Below are positions 25,477 through 33,891 of a stretch of DNA of 64,000 nt, piece by piece. The DNA is from Brevibacterium sediminis. Its GTDB lineage: Bacteria; Actinomycetota; Actinomycetes; Actinomycetales; Brevibacteriaceae. Location of the stretch: contig NZ_JABKDD010000003.1 in NCBI RefSeq assembly GCF_013623905.1, positions 1 to 64,000 on the forward strand, read 5' to 3'. The notes under the pieces are model-generated. The model did not search any database and had not been told where the DNA came from. It worked only from the letters and a program-made list of their open reading frames with translations. Both the position numbers and the translations under genes were made by a program. How positions within the stretch are numbered: position 1 is the stretch's first letter; each line of letters begins with the position of its first letter.

Positions 25477-26697
25477 GTGGAATCCCCCACCGCATCAACC
25501 ACCGCCCCTCACACCGACGGGGTCCCCGACACGTCCAAAGCCCTGCCCGCCGAAGCCTCCGTCGTCATCATCGGCGCCGGCGTCATGGGAGCGGCCATCG
25601 CCTACCACCTGGCCGAACGCGGAGTCCGCGACATCGTCATCGTCGAACGCGACACCCCCGGAGCCGGATCGACGTCGAAGGCCGCTGGAGGTGTGCGCTG
25701 CCAATTCTCCGACGAGGTCAACATCGCCTTGGCCGCCCGCGGGCTCGAAGTGCTGCGGAACTTCGAAACCGATTTCGGCGTCGACATCGACCTGGTCAGC
25801 AACGGCTATCTGTTCCTCCTCGACAACGATGACGACGTGCGCGCGTTCACCGACAACGTGGCCCTGCAACAGCGGATGGGGCTGGATTCGCGGATGCTCA
25901 CCATCGCCGAGGTGGCCGAGCTGGCCCCGTTCGTCAACACCGAAGGGCTGATCGCCGGAGCGTTCAATCCCGGCGACGGTCACTGCACCCCCGAGGCCGT
26001 CGTCGCAGGCTTCGTCACCGCCGCCCGCGAGCGCGGGGTCACGGTGGTCAAGAACTGCGAGGTCACCGGATTCGACACCGACGGCGGAACGGATCGCATG
26101 GCCACCTCGGTGATCACGAATCAGGGCACGATCAGCTGCGAACAGGTCGTCGTCGCGGCGGGAGCCTGGTCCGGCCCCATCGGGGACATGGCCGGGGTCG
26201 ACCTGCCCGTGAAGCCGCTGCGGCGGGAGATCATGGTCTCCGAGCCCGTCGATTTCGACACCTCGCGGATGCCCTTCACGATTGACTTCTCCACCAGCTA
26301 CTACGTCCACCCGGAAGGAGCCGGGCTGCTGTTCGGCTGCCCCGATGAGGTCGATGACTGGTCCTTCAACGACAAACGCGACCCGAACTGGCTGGCCACC
26401 CTGGCCGAGCACATCGAAGCCCGCACCCCGGAGCTCGGCGATGTCGAAGCGAAACGCGGGTGGGCGGGACTGTATGAGATGACGCCCGACCACAATGCCC
26501 TCATCGGCGAGGCCGAGGAGAGGCCGGGATTCTTCTACGCCTGCGGGTTCTCCGGTCACGGCTTCCTCATGGGCCCGGCCGTCGGAGAGGTCGTCGCCGA
26601 CCTCATGACCGGCCGCACTCCCCTCGTCGATGTGACTCCCATGGACAAACGACGCTTCTCCACCACCGGACTGCGTAAGGAGCTCAATGTGATCTGA
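25477..26697 (+). CDS. FAD-dependent amine/amino-acid oxidoreductase (DAO family, sarcosine oxidase beta-like)
   Basis: Oxidises a secondary amine or imino acid. The 406-residue product has the DAO fold. The dinucleotide motif GAGVMGAAIAYHLAERG starts near residue 32, then ERDTPGAGSTSKAAGG. WAGLYEMTPDHNALIG and ACGFSGHGFLMGPAVGE lie near the C-terminus. The start is GTG 25477 after AGCGAGGTGAACC. It is followed by an ALDH7-type dehydrogenase. This pairing mirrors pipecolate oxidase plus piperidine-6-carboxylate dehydrogenase of lysine catabolism (AmaA/AmaB in pseudomonads). Sarcosine or another N-methyl amino acid is the alternative substrate. Confidence 0.85.
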   Translation: MESPTASTTAPHTDGVPDTSKALPAEASVVIIGAGVMGAAIAYHLAERGVRDIVIVERDTPGAGSTSKAAGGVRCQFSDEVNIALAARGLEVLRNFETDFGVDIDLVSNGYLFLLDNDDDVRAFTDNVALQQRMGLDSRMLTIAEVAELAPFVNTEGLIAGAFNPGDGHCTPEAVVAGFVTAARERGVTVVKNCEVTGFDTDGGTDRMATSVITNQGTISCEQVVVAAGAWSGPIGDMAGVDLPVKPLRREIMVSEPVDFDTSRMPFTIDFSTSYYVHPEGAGLLFGCPDEVDDWSFNDKRDPNWLATLAEHIEARTPELGDVEAKRGWAGLYEMTPDHNALIGEAEERPGFFYACGFSGHGFLMGPAVGEVVADLMTGRTPLVDVTPMDKRRFSTTGLRKELNVI

Positions 26698-26799
26698 GTC
26701 CTCGCGCACCCGCCCCTCATCTCCCACCTCCCCGCAACGACCGAACTCCACCGACCGGCGCAGCAGCCGATCGACACAGCAGACGACGAAAGGACAGCA

Positions 26800-28335
26800 A
26801 TGACCGCACTGCCCACCGATCAGACCATCACCGACCTCCTCACCACAGGGCTGAGCGCCTGCGGAGTAGACGCATCCGTGCTTGAGGGATCGGCCGCCTC
26901 GGCGAGCCTTCCGGCCCGCTCCCCCATCACGGGACAAGGCCTCGGCACGATCGCCGCGGACACCGCGCAGACAGCGGCGGACAAGATCGCCGCAGCCCAG
27001 ACCGCGTTCGAGACCTGGCGGGACGTGCCAGCTCCCGTCCGCGGTCAGCTGGTGCAGCGGTGGGGACAGCTGCTCGGCGAGCACAAGGAGGATCTGGCCA
27101 AGATCATCACCGTCGAAGCCGGCAAGACCCCCTCCGAGGCGGCCGGCGAAGTCCAGGAGATGATCGACATCTGCGAGTTCGCACTCGGTCAGTCCCGGCA
27201 GCTGTGGGGCAAGACCATGCCCAGCGAACGGCCGGGTCACCGGCTCATGGAGACGTGGCATCCCCTCGGCGTCGTCGGTGTCATCTCCGCATTCAACTTC
27301 CCCGTGGCCGTGTATTCCTGGAACACCGCCCTGGCCCTGGTCGCCGGTGACGCGGTCGTGTGGAAGCCCTCAGAGAACGCCGTGCTTGCAGCCCTCGGGG
27401 CGCAGTCCCTGTTGGCCAGGGCCGCCACCGAGGTGGGGGCACCGGAGAATCTCGCACCTGTCCTCGTCGGTGGGCGGGACATCGGTGATGTGATGGTCAG
27501 GGATTCTCGGGTGGCACTGGTCTCGGCGACCGGATCGGTGCGGATGGGACGTGAGGTCGGACCCGTCGTGGCCGAGCGCTTCGGCAAGATCCTGCTCGAG
27601 CTCGGCGGCAACAACGCGGCGATCGTCGCCCCGAGCGCCGATATCGATCTGGCGCTGCGCGGAGTGGTCTTCGCGGCCGCCGGAACGGCCGGTCAGCGGT
27701 GCACGACGCTGCGGCGGCTCATCGTGCACGAATCCATCGCCGACGAGTTCGTCGACAAGGTCGTCGCCGCATACAAGACGCTGAGCATCGGATCGCCGAC
27801 CGATGACGGAGTGCTCGTGGGACCGCTCATCAATTCAGGTTCGTTCGATGCGATGCAGGCGGCCCTCAAGCAGGCAGAGGCAGAGGGCGGCGAGATCCTC
27901 TGCGGAGGCGGCAGGGTGCTCGCCGATGAACGCCCCGATGCCCACTATGTCGAGCCGGCAGTGGTGCGGATGCCCAATCAGAGCGCAGTGGTCACGGAAG
28001 AGACGTTCGCCCCGATCCTCTACGTCGTCACATATTCGGATCTCGATGAGGCGCTCGAGATCCACAATGGGGTGCCGCAGGGTCTGTCCTCGGCGATCTT
28101 CACAGCCGAACTCGCCGAATCCGAGAAGTTCCTGTCCCGCTCCGACTGCGGAATCGCCAACGTCAACATCGGCACCTCCGGTGCGGAGATCGGCGGTGCT
28201 TTCGGCGGTGAGAAGGAGACCGGCGGCGGACGCGAGTCGGGTTCGGATTCGTGGAAGGCCTATATGCGCCCGGCCACGAACACGATCAACTACTCCGGCG
28301 AGCTGCCGCTGGCGCAGGGAGTCGAGTTCCTCTGA
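26800..28335 (+). CDS. ALDH7-family aldehyde dehydrogenase, putative piperidine-6-carboxylate dehydrogenase
   Basis: NAD(P)-dependent dehydrogenase, 511 residues. The catalytic Cys lies in AGTAGQRCTTLRRL (about 302) and the general base in LLELGGNNA (about 268). The C-terminal GTSGAEIGGAFGGEK and the following ETGGGRESGSD stretch is the hallmark of ALDH7/antiquitin, which oxidises 2-aminoadipate 6-semialdehyde. With the preceding amine oxidase it would turn pipecolate into 2-aminoadipate. The assignment to lysine catabolism is inference from family and neighbour. The gap of 102 bp from the oxidase gene suggests one operon. A 12-bp hairpin follows. Confidence 0.88.
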   Translation: MTALPTDQTITDLLTTGLSACGVDASVLEGSAASASLPARSPITGQGLGTIAADTAQTAADKIAAAQTAFETWRDVPAPVRGQLVQRWGQLLGEHKEDLAKIITVEAGKTPSEAAGEVQEMIDICEFALGQSRQLWGKTMPSERPGHRLMETWHPLGVVGVISAFNFPVAVYSWNTALALVAGDAVVWKPSENAVLAALGAQSLLARAATEVGAPENLAPVLVGGRDIGDVMVRDSRVALVSATGSVRMGREVGPVVAERFGKILLELGGNNAAIVAPSADIDLALRGVVFAAAGTAGQRCTTLRRLIVHESIADEFVDKVVAAYKTLSIGSPTDDGVLVGPLINSGSFDAMQAALKQAEAEGGEILCGGGRVLADERPDAHYVEPAVVRMPNQSAVVTEETFAPILYVVTYSDLDEALEIHNGVPQGLSSAIFTAELAESEKFLSRSDCGIANVNIGTSGAEIGGAFGGEKETGGGRESGSDSWKAYMRPATNTINYSGELPLAQGVEFL

Positions 28336-28373
28336 GAGAGCTGAGTCCTCTGGGGCGAAGTGAGGTCCTCGAC

Positions 28374-28415
28374 CGGTGGGCCGGTGGGCTGATCGAAGCG
28401 CAGACCGGCCCACCG
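28374..28415 (+). terminator. 12-bp perfect hairpin after the ALDH gene
   Basis: CGGTGGGCCGGT (28374-28385) pairs with ACCGGCCCACCG (28404-28415), loop 18 nt, 38 bp after the stop. It is probably the operon terminator. The loop is long and no U-tract follows. Confidence 0.55.
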
Positions 28416-28438
28416 ACGACCCTTCACGTCGTTCAAGT

Positions 28439-28484
28439 GCCAGCGCGCATATCACGTGGTACACGACGCGATATCCGCGCTGGC
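28439..28484. repeat. 15-bp inverted repeat with an inner small palindrome
   Basis: GCCAGCGCGCATATC (28439-28453) and GATATCCGCGCTGGC (28470-28484) pair except for one position. The 16-nt loop contains CGTG-GTA-CACG. It follows the ALDH terminator hairpin closely. It could be a second terminator, a cruciform or a protein-binding element; unexplained. Confidence 0.5.
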
Positions 28485-28496
28485 CCCTGAACGAGC

Positions 28497-28524
28497 GACT
28501 TTCGTACAAAAGTCAAGGTAGATT
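28497..28524 (+). promoter_or_regulatory. Putative promoter/operator of the PLDc_N gene
   Basis: GACTTT (28497-28502) and AAAGTC (28509-28514) form a 6-bp dyad. It is followed by TAGATT (28519-28524), which ends 6 nt before ATG 28531. No ribosome site is present, so a leaderless mRNA under an operator overlapping the -35 area is suggested. Confidence 0.4.
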
Positions 28525-28530
28525 GATGCC

Positions 28531-28755
28531 ATGAGCAAAGATCCGCTGCTGCCCGCCGCCTATGACGTGATCTGGTCCGGAGTCGTCGTACTGCTCGTCG
28601 TCCTGCTCATCTGGGCAATGGTGAGCATCGCCCGATCAGGACTCGACCCTCGGGTGAGACTCGTCTGGGCGATCATCGTCCTGCTGCTGCCCGTCGTCGG
28701 GCCGATCTGCTGGCTCATTGCACGACCGCAGAAGCCGGACACCCGCCTCAGCTGA
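28531..28755 (+). CDS. Small membrane protein with PLD-nuclease N-terminal (PLDc_N) domain
   Basis: Protein of 74 residues with two transmembrane helices (about 14-32 and 45-63) and the pattern of the PLDc_N domain: a polar RSGLDPRVRLVWAIIV loop followed by LLPVVGPICWLIARP. The domain is usually fused to phospholipase-D nucleases or found alone as here; its role is unknown. Its 3' end overlaps the convergent membrane-protein gene by 8 bp. Confidence 0.75.
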   Translation: MSKDPLLPAAYDVIWSGVVVLLVVLLIWAMVSIARSGLDPRVRLVWAIIVLLLPVVGPICWLIARPQKPDTRLS

Positions 28756-28972
28756 ACGAGACCTTGGGGCTCGCGTTCGCTGACTCTCGCCTTCTGTGCT
28801 CCTGCTTTCTGTACTCCCACAGGAGAGATCCCAGGCCGACGAGGGCAATGGCCGGGAGAATGATCAGCCACAGCGCCCAGAGTCCATCGCCCTCTTCCAA
28901 CGCGTAGGCACCTGTGAGCAATGAATTCGCGAAGACCGTTCCGAAGATGAACGCAGTGATGATGTACCGCAT
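28748..28972 (-). CDS. Small hypothetical membrane protein
   Basis: The 74-residue product starting MRYIITAFIFGTVF has two hydrophobic helices (about 3-24 and 31-52) and a basic tail, YRKQEHRRRE. No family recognised. The frame is open to an ATG at 29008. The inner ATG at 28972 is preferred because TAGGTT (28980-28985) lies 7 nt upstream, matching the leaderless pattern of nearby genes. It is tail-to-tail with the PLDc_N gene. Confidence 0.55.
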   Translation of the reverse strand: MRYIITAFIFGTVFANSLLTGAYALEEGDGLWALWLIILPAIALVGLGSLLWEYRKQEHRRRESANASPKVSFS

Positions 28973-28979
28973 GTATCTG

Positions 28980-28985
28980 AACCTA
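28980..28985 (-). promoter_or_regulatory. Putative -10 box (TAGGTT) for the small membrane protein
   Basis: TAGGTT ends 7 nt before the ATG at 28972 on the minus strand, with no ribosome site in between. Confidence 0.3.
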
Positions 28986-29026
28986 CCGGACGACAAGGTT
29001 GCTTTCACTAAGGTGCAGGCTCCGGG

Positions 29027-29401
29027 TCACCGGACGCGGATGAGCTCCTGGATCACCTGCCGTCGTCGGGCAAGATCAGCGGACTCGGCTTCGATATTCT
29101 CGACATTCTCACGGATCTGGGCCGCCACCTTAGGACACATGTCGATGGGCCGAGCGGGGTCGTCTCCGAGGCACGGCAACATCACCGCAATCGCGTCGAG
29201 ATTGAACCCCGCATCGAGCAGCCGCCGAATGCGTGCAATCGTTCTCACGGCCTCTGGACAGTACTCACGATATCCCGCAGGCGAGCGCGAAACGTCCAAC
29301 AAGCCCTTCTCCTCGTAATACCGAATCGAGCGCCTGCTCGCGCCCGTCGCCGCAGCAAGCTCGCCGATAAGCAGAGAGCCGGTCTTGACCTTGACATCCA
29401 T
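29027..29401 (-). CDS. MerR-family transcriptional regulator
   Basis: Regulator of about 124 residues from ATG 29401. The winged helix-turn-helix begins at IGELAAATGASRRSIRYYEEKGLL, with the usual RYYE motif, and a dimerisation helix follows. The segment MLPCLGDDP..DMCP contains two cysteines; similar MerR proteins occur beside efflux or hydrolase genes, but no metal-binding pattern is certain. It is divergent from the hydrolase-MFS pair with only 22 bp between starts, so the operator overlaps both start regions. It probably controls the pair and itself. Confidence 0.88.
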   Translation of the reverse strand: MDVKVKTGSLLIGELAAATGASRRSIRYYEEKGLLDVSRSPAGYREYCPEAVRTIARIRRLLDAGFNLDAIAVMLPCLGDDPARPIDMCPKVAAQIRENVENIEAESADLARRRQVIQELIRVR

Positions 29402-29416
29402 GTCAATGCATAACGT
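29385..29416 (+). promoter_or_regulatory. MerR-type promoter with a perfect 7-bp operator dyad
   Basis: A -35 TTGACC (29385-29390) and -10 TAACGT (29411-29416) are separated by 20 bp. That over-long spacer is diagnostic of MerR-controlled promoters. It contains TTGACAT-CC-ATGTCAA (29391-29406), a perfect inverted repeat. The hydrolase ATG lies 7 nt after the -10, so the transcript would be leaderless. The dyad also covers the merR start codon. Confidence 0.7.
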
Positions 29417-29423
29417 CATCGGC

Positions 29424-30227
29424 ATGAACGACTATTCCACTCGTACCTCGTCACTGCCCTATCTCCACACCCTCGGCTCCGGCGCACCGCTCGCCCTCGC
29501 CCACGGTGCCGGCGGATCCGTGCTCGAGAACTTCAGCGACCTCGCCGGGCACCTTCAGCACCGGCAGCTCTTCGGTATCGACTATCCTGGCAGCGGCCTG
29601 CGCGAATCCAGATCAGCGCCGCTCAGCCTCGATGCCCTCGCTGACGAGCTTGTCTCAGGGATCGACGCGAAGGGTCAGGACCACGTACCTGTCCTGGGCC
29701 TCTCTCTAGGCTCGGCAGTCGCCATCACCGCTGCGTTTCGCCATCCCGACCGCGTCTCCGGACTCATCCTCACCGTAGGATTTGCTGGCCCTGATACACA
29801 ACTGGCCGCGTTCAGCTCGCTGTATGAGAGCCTGGCAGCCGCCGGTCGCGTGGACGACCTTGCCGCCATGCTCCGCCTTGCGAATTCCCCTGCTACACTC
29901 GCCGCTCTCAGCCCTCAAACCTCGATCACCGCCGAAGCGAACGTCCGTGCCGGACTCTCCGCCCAGGGAAGCGCCCGAGCTCCGCAGATGAGCCTTGCCC
30001 GATCGGTCGACATCCGCCGCCGTCTTACCGAGGTCAGTGTGCCCACACTCGTCATCGCCGCTGGTCAAGACCGTATCGTCCTCCCGGATTCGACGCGTGC
30101 CCTAGCGGCGGGCATCCCCGGGTCCGAACTCGTCGAACTCGACGATGCGGGGCATATCTTCACCCCCGCAGAGGCGGAACTGTGGGCCGGCGCCATCGAC
30201 GAGTTCCTCACTCGGAGGAACTTGTGA
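29424..30227 (+). CDS. Alpha/beta-hydrolase
   Basis: Hydrolase of about 267 residues. The oxyanion segment AHGAGGS is near residue 27, the nucleophile elbow GLSLGSA (Ser) near residue 93. An Asp in AGQDRIV and a His in DDAGHIF complete the catalytic triad. The substrate is unknown. I use ATG 29424; in-frame ATGs at 29400 and 29406 lie inside the operator. It overlaps the MFS gene by 4 bp (GTGA). Under MerR control beside an efflux-type permease, detoxification is plausible inference. Confidence 0.87.
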   Translation: MNDYSTRTSSLPYLHTLGSGAPLALAHGAGGSVLENFSDLAGHLQHRQLFGIDYPGSGLRESRSAPLSLDALADELVSGIDAKGQDHVPVLGLSLGSAVAITAAFRHPDRVSGLILTVGFAGPDTQLAAFSSLYESLAAAGRVDDLAAMLRLANSPATLAALSPQTSITAEANVRAGLSAQGSARAPQMSLARSVDIRRRLTEVSVPTLVIAAGQDRIVLPDSTRALAAGIPGSELVELDDAGHIFTPAEAELWAGAIDEFLTRRNL

Positions 30228-31411
30228 GAACACCTGCAGAACCGCGTTCGACCGCGCATTCGGCTTCGACAGATCGACTTCCCACTCTCGTCCTGGCAGC
30301 AGCGGTCTTCGTCTTCCTCGTCGCCGAGATGCTGCCGACGGGACTGATGCCTGAGATCGCCACCGACTTCGGCGTCCCTCCTACTGAGGTCGGCGGGCTT
30401 ATCGGCTGGTATGCGCTCATCGCCGGAGTCTCCGGCCTCCCATTCACCGCTGCCACCCGACGCCTGCCGCGCCGATCCGTCCTGGTGGGTGCGCTGGCAG
30501 TTCTCGCGCTCGCACAGACAGTTGTCGCCATCGCCCCGGACCTCATCGTCGTCATCATCGCCCGCGCGTTCATTGCCTCCACCCACGTCACGCTCTGGAG
30601 CATCGCCCCGCTCATAGCCGCCGAACTCGCGCCCGCCGATCGACAATCGCGCTCTGCAGGACGGGTTTTCCTCGGCAGCAGTGCCGCGATGCTGGCCGGA
30701 GTACCCGGAGTCACGCTGTTCGGACAGACCTTCGGCTGGAGGGCAAGCTCTCTCGCCATCGCCACCGTCGCCGCAATCGTCGCGTTCGCTGCACTCGCAG
30801 CCATCCCGTCTCTTCCGCCTCGATCGGACAGCCACTCTGCCAAGGATCGCTCCGCCTCGGCGAGGACCTTCGTCTTCGTCACCGCGCCAACGCTCCTCCT
30901 CGTGACCGGCATCTACGTCCTCTACCCCTATCTCAGCCAATATGCGGCGGCGGACCGCATCGTCGGGGGCGGGTATTCGGTGTTCCTCGTCGCTTTCGGA
31001 ACGATCGGAGTCGTGGGCGTGTGGCTCGCTTCGTCGTTCCTCGACGCCCGCCCCAGACTGGTCAGCTCGGCTGTCGTCGTCTTCGCCGGACTGCTGCCGC
31101 TGGGAGTGTCTATTCACCAGAGCGTCTCCGTGCCCGCGATCATCCTCTGGGGTCTTCCCGTCGCGGCGGCACCGGCCATCTTGCAGTCGACTGTGGTCAG
31201 ACTCGGAGGTGTAGGAGCCTCGGTGCTTTCGGCCACCTACGTCGTGGGTTTCCAGGTCGGAATCGTCTCCGGCACGTGGATCGGCGGACTCGCCCTCGGA
31301 GTCGACGGAGCCGCGCCTCTGTGGTGTTTGGGGTTTGCGGCACTCGCGCTGCCTTTCGTTCTCGCTTCCACACGATCGAAACGGACAGTCCGCGGCTCCG
31401 CCCTCCGGTGA
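30224..31411 (+). CDS. MFS transporter (drug efflux-like)
   Basis: Permease of 395 residues with about twelve hydrophobic segments. The N-terminal FVFLVAEMLPTGLMPEIA segment and the helix-2/3 loop ATRRLPRRSVLVGA (MFS motif A region) place it with AraJ/NepI/sugar-efflux type DHA1 carriers. The GTG start at 30224 overlaps the hydrolase stop and follows CTCGGAGGAACTT, so it is translationally coupled. The open frame upstream is within the hydrolase gene. Export of a toxic compound controlled by MerR is the likely role. Confidence 0.88.
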   Translation: MRTPAEPRSTAHSASTDRLPTLVLAAAVFVFLVAEMLPTGLMPEIATDFGVPPTEVGGLIGWYALIAGVSGLPFTAATRRLPRRSVLVGALAVLALAQTVVAIAPDLIVVIIARAFIASTHVTLWSIAPLIAAELAPADRQSRSAGRVFLGSSAAMLAGVPGVTLFGQTFGWRASSLAIATVAAIVAFAALAAIPSLPPRSDSHSAKDRSASARTFVFVTAPTLLLVTGIYVLYPYLSQYAAADRIVGGGYSVFLVAFGTIGVVGVWLASSFLDARPRLVSSAVVVFAGLLPLGVSIHQSVSVPAIILWGLPVAAAPAILQSTVVRLGGVGASVLSATYVVGFQVGIVSGTWIGGLALGVDGAAPLWCLGFAALALPFVLASTRSKRTVRGSALR

Positions 31412-31479
31412 CTTGACGCCGCAACTGTCTCCTTGCCCACAGATCCGGGTGCGGCCGCGACTTCACAACCGCCGAGGAC

Positions 31480-31485
31480 TAAAAT
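31480..31485 (+). promoter_or_regulatory. Putative -10 box (TAAAAT) of map
   Basis: TAAAAT lies 56 bp upstream of the map GTG, in the only AT-rich spot of the 130-bp intergenic region. No clear -35 was seen. Confidence 0.4.
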
Positions 31486-31541
31486 CGATTCTGGACCGGT
31501 GAACGCCGTCGAAACCCTGCACCCCGCCGAAGGAGACCCCT

Positions 31542-32309
31542 GTGATTGAGCTGAAGACGCCCGCCGAGATCGACAAGATGGCGGTGACCGGCCGTTTCGT
31601 CGCGAAGACCTTGGCCGAGCTGACCTCGATCGCAGAACCGGGCATGGACATCATGCACCTGGAGAAGACCGCGCGGAAGATGATCGAGGATGCCGGCGCG
31701 AAGTCCTGCTACTGGGACTACGCCCCCTCCTTCGGCTCAGGCCCCTTCCGCAACGTCATCTGCCTGTCCGTCAACGACGGCGTCCTCCACGGCAAGCCCC
31801 ACAGCCACGTCCTCAAGGACGGCGACCTGCTCACCCTCGACTTCGCCGTATCCATCGACGGCTGGGTCGCCGACGCCGCACGCTCCGTCGTCGTCGGCGA
31901 CGGCAGCGACGAGGACCAGCGCCTCATCGACACCACGTGGGCCGGCCTCGACGCCGGAATCAGCGCCGCCCAAGCAGGCAATCGCCTCGGCGATATCTCG
32001 AAGGCTATCGGTGACGTCGCCGATGCCCACCGCATCCCCGTCAACCTCGACTTCGGCGGGCACGGTCTCGGCCACACGATGCACGAGGATCCGCACGTGC
32101 CCAACCGCGGAAAGGGAGGTCGCGGCTTGGTCCTCAAACCGGGTCTGACCTTGGCGATCGAACCCTGGTGGTCGTTCACCTCGAAGAAGTTGTCCGTCGA
32201 CAAGGACGGTTGGACCCTGCGCCTGGCCGACGGTTCGAATGGTGCCCATTCGGAGAACACGATCGCCATCACCGAGGATGGTCCCCGAATCCTCACCACG
32301 CTCGACTGA
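31542..32309 (+). CDS. map: Methionine aminopeptidase, type I
   Basis: Removes the initiator methionine from nascent proteins. The 255-residue length is standard. M24 family metal ligands are visible: LLTLDFAVSIDGWVADAARS (two Asp) near residue 97, GGHGLGHTMHEDP (His) near residue 168 and AIEPW (Glu) near residue 206. It starts at GTG 31542 after CGAAGGAGACCCCT. It stands alone between the MFS gene and radA and ends at a hairpin terminator. Confidence 0.95.
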   Translation: MIELKTPAEIDKMAVTGRFVAKTLAELTSIAEPGMDIMHLEKTARKMIEDAGAKSCYWDYAPSFGSGPFRNVICLSVNDGVLHGKPHSHVLKDGDLLTLDFAVSIDGWVADAARSVVVGDGSDEDQRLIDTTWAGLDAGISAAQAGNRLGDISKAIGDVADAHRIPVNLDFGGHGLGHTMHEDPHVPNRGKGGRGLVLKPGLTLAIEPWWSFTSKKLSVDKDGWTLRLADGSNGAHSENTIAITEDGPRILTTLD

Positions 32310-32334
32310 CCTGGCTGCCGCACTCTGCCGGCAG

Positions 32335-32365
32335 GGGCGTCCGACGAACTCATCGTCGGGCGCCC
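32335..32365 (+). terminator. Intrinsic terminator of map
   Basis: GGGCGTCCGACGA (32335-32347) pairs with TCGTCGGGCGCCC (32353-32365) with one G-U pair and a 5-nt loop, followed by TTCT. It lies 25 bp after the map stop. Confidence 0.7.
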
Positions 32366-32480
32366 TTCTGCATTCACCGAGCTCCCCCACTGCAGTGCGC
32401 ACCGGCCAGCTCTCCTTGTCACTGAGGCCGGACTCTCGAGCAAGGACTCTCGTGTCAGCGGCCCGTGCCAGAATTGCGGT

Positions 32481-33848
32481 ATGTCTTTCACATGCTCGGA
32501 ATGCGGCTATTCGACGGTCAAATGGTTGGGACGCTGCCCCGAATGCCAGGCCTGGGGCACCCTTGAGGAGAAGGGCGCGAACTCGTCGAAGGTGAAGACG
32601 AAGGTCAAGAAATCCAATGCGGCGAAGCCGATCAGCGAGATCGACTCGACGCTCGCGCAGGCGAGATCGACGTTCGTCCCCGAGTTCGATCGGGTGCTCG
32701 GCGGTGGCATCGTGCCTGGCGCCGTTGTCCTGCTCTCCGGCGAGCCGGGGGTCGGCAAGTCGACGCTGCTGCTCGACGTCGCCGCGAAGATCGCCATGTT
32801 CGGGGTCAAGGTTCTGTATGTCACCGGTGAGGAATCCGCCGGTCAGGTGCGGCTGCGCGCCGAACGGATCAATGCCCTGGCCGACTCGCTGCTCCTCGCC
32901 GCCGAGACCGATCTGGGGTCGGTACTGGGAATGATCGAATCCGAACAGCCGGAGCTGCTCGTCGTCGACTCGATCCAAACTTTGGCATCCTCCGAGGTCG
33001 AAGGCATCCCCGGCGGAGTCACCCAGGTCCGCGAAGTCGCCTCCGCCCTCATCAGGGAAGCCAAGGCCCGATCTTTGCCGACTGTGCTCGTCGGCCACAT
33101 CACGAAGGACGGCACGATCGCCGGTCCTCGCCTTCTCGAGCACCTCGTCGACGTCGTATGCACCTTCGAAGGTGAGAGGCATTCGCGTCTGCGTATGCTG
33201 CGCGCGGTGAAGAATCGCTTCGGCCCCACCGACGACGTGGGCTGTTTCGATATGGAGGAGAACGGGATCAAGAGTCTCGAGGACCCGTCGGGACTGTTCC
33301 TCTCGCGCAGCGGTGCGAATCCGCCCGGCACTTGCCTAACGGTGACGCAGGAGGGCAAGCGACCGCTGCTCGTCGAAGTCCAATCGCTCATCACAGAATC
33401 CGCCGGCGGCCAGTCCCGTCGCTCGGTCTCCGGAGTCGATTCCTCCCGAGTGGCGATGATGCTGGCTGTGCTCAGCCAGAATGTCGCGCAGGCGAACCTC
33501 GCCAAGAGCGATGTCTTCACCGCCACAGTCGGCGGAGCGAAGCTCTCCGAGCCGGCCAGCGACCTCGCGATCTGCATGTCCCTGGCCTCGGCGCTGCTCG
33601 GCAAGCCGCTGGCTCGCCACCTCGTCGCGATCGGCGAAGTCAGCCTGTCAGGGGAGATCCGCAATGTCCCCAATCTCGGCCAACGCCTCAACGAAGCCAA
33701 ACGACTGGGCATCACCCATGCCGTCGTCGCCAAGGGAGCCATGACCAATGTGGCGGCACCGGACAAGATGGAGGTCGAGGAGTGCGAACACATCGCCGGG
33801 GCGGTCGAACTGATGCTGACGAAGCAGGGTCTTCGGGAGCAGAAGTAA
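32481..33848 (+). CDS. radA: DNA repair protein RadA
   Basis: Branch-migration ATPase that assists RecA in recombination. The 455-residue length is typical. The N-terminal zinc finger CSECGYSTVKWLGRCPEC is at residues 5-22. Walker A GEPGVGKST is near residue 90, the RadA-specific KNRFG motif near residue 245, and a C-terminal Lon-protease-like domain follows. ATG 32481 lacks a Shine-Dalgarno. A short 6-bp hairpin (GAAAGT/ACTTTC, 33849-33865) follows the stop. In many actinobacteria disA lies next to radA; it does not here. Confidence 0.96.
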   Translation: MSFTCSECGYSTVKWLGRCPECQAWGTLEEKGANSSKVKTKVKKSNAAKPISEIDSTLAQARSTFVPEFDRVLGGGIVPGAVVLLSGEPGVGKSTLLLDVAAKIAMFGVKVLYVTGEESAGQVRLRAERINALADSLLLAAETDLGSVLGMIESEQPELLVVDSIQTLASSEVEGIPGGVTQVREVASALIREAKARSLPTVLVGHITKDGTIAGPRLLEHLVDVVCTFEGERHSRLRMLRAVKNRFGPTDDVGCFDMEENGIKSLEDPSGLFLSRSGANPPGTCLTVTQEGKRPLLVEVQSLITESAGGQSRRSVSGVDSSRVAMMLAVLSQNVAQANLAKSDVFTATVGGAKLSEPASDLAICMSLASALLGKPLARHLVAIGEVSLSGEIRNVPNLGQRLNEAKRLGITHAVVAKGAMTNVAAPDKMEVEECEHIAGAVELMLTKQGLREQK

Positions 33849-33891
33849 GAAAGTTCGGGACTTTCGCTTGGTTTTGGAGCATCCTGGTGTC

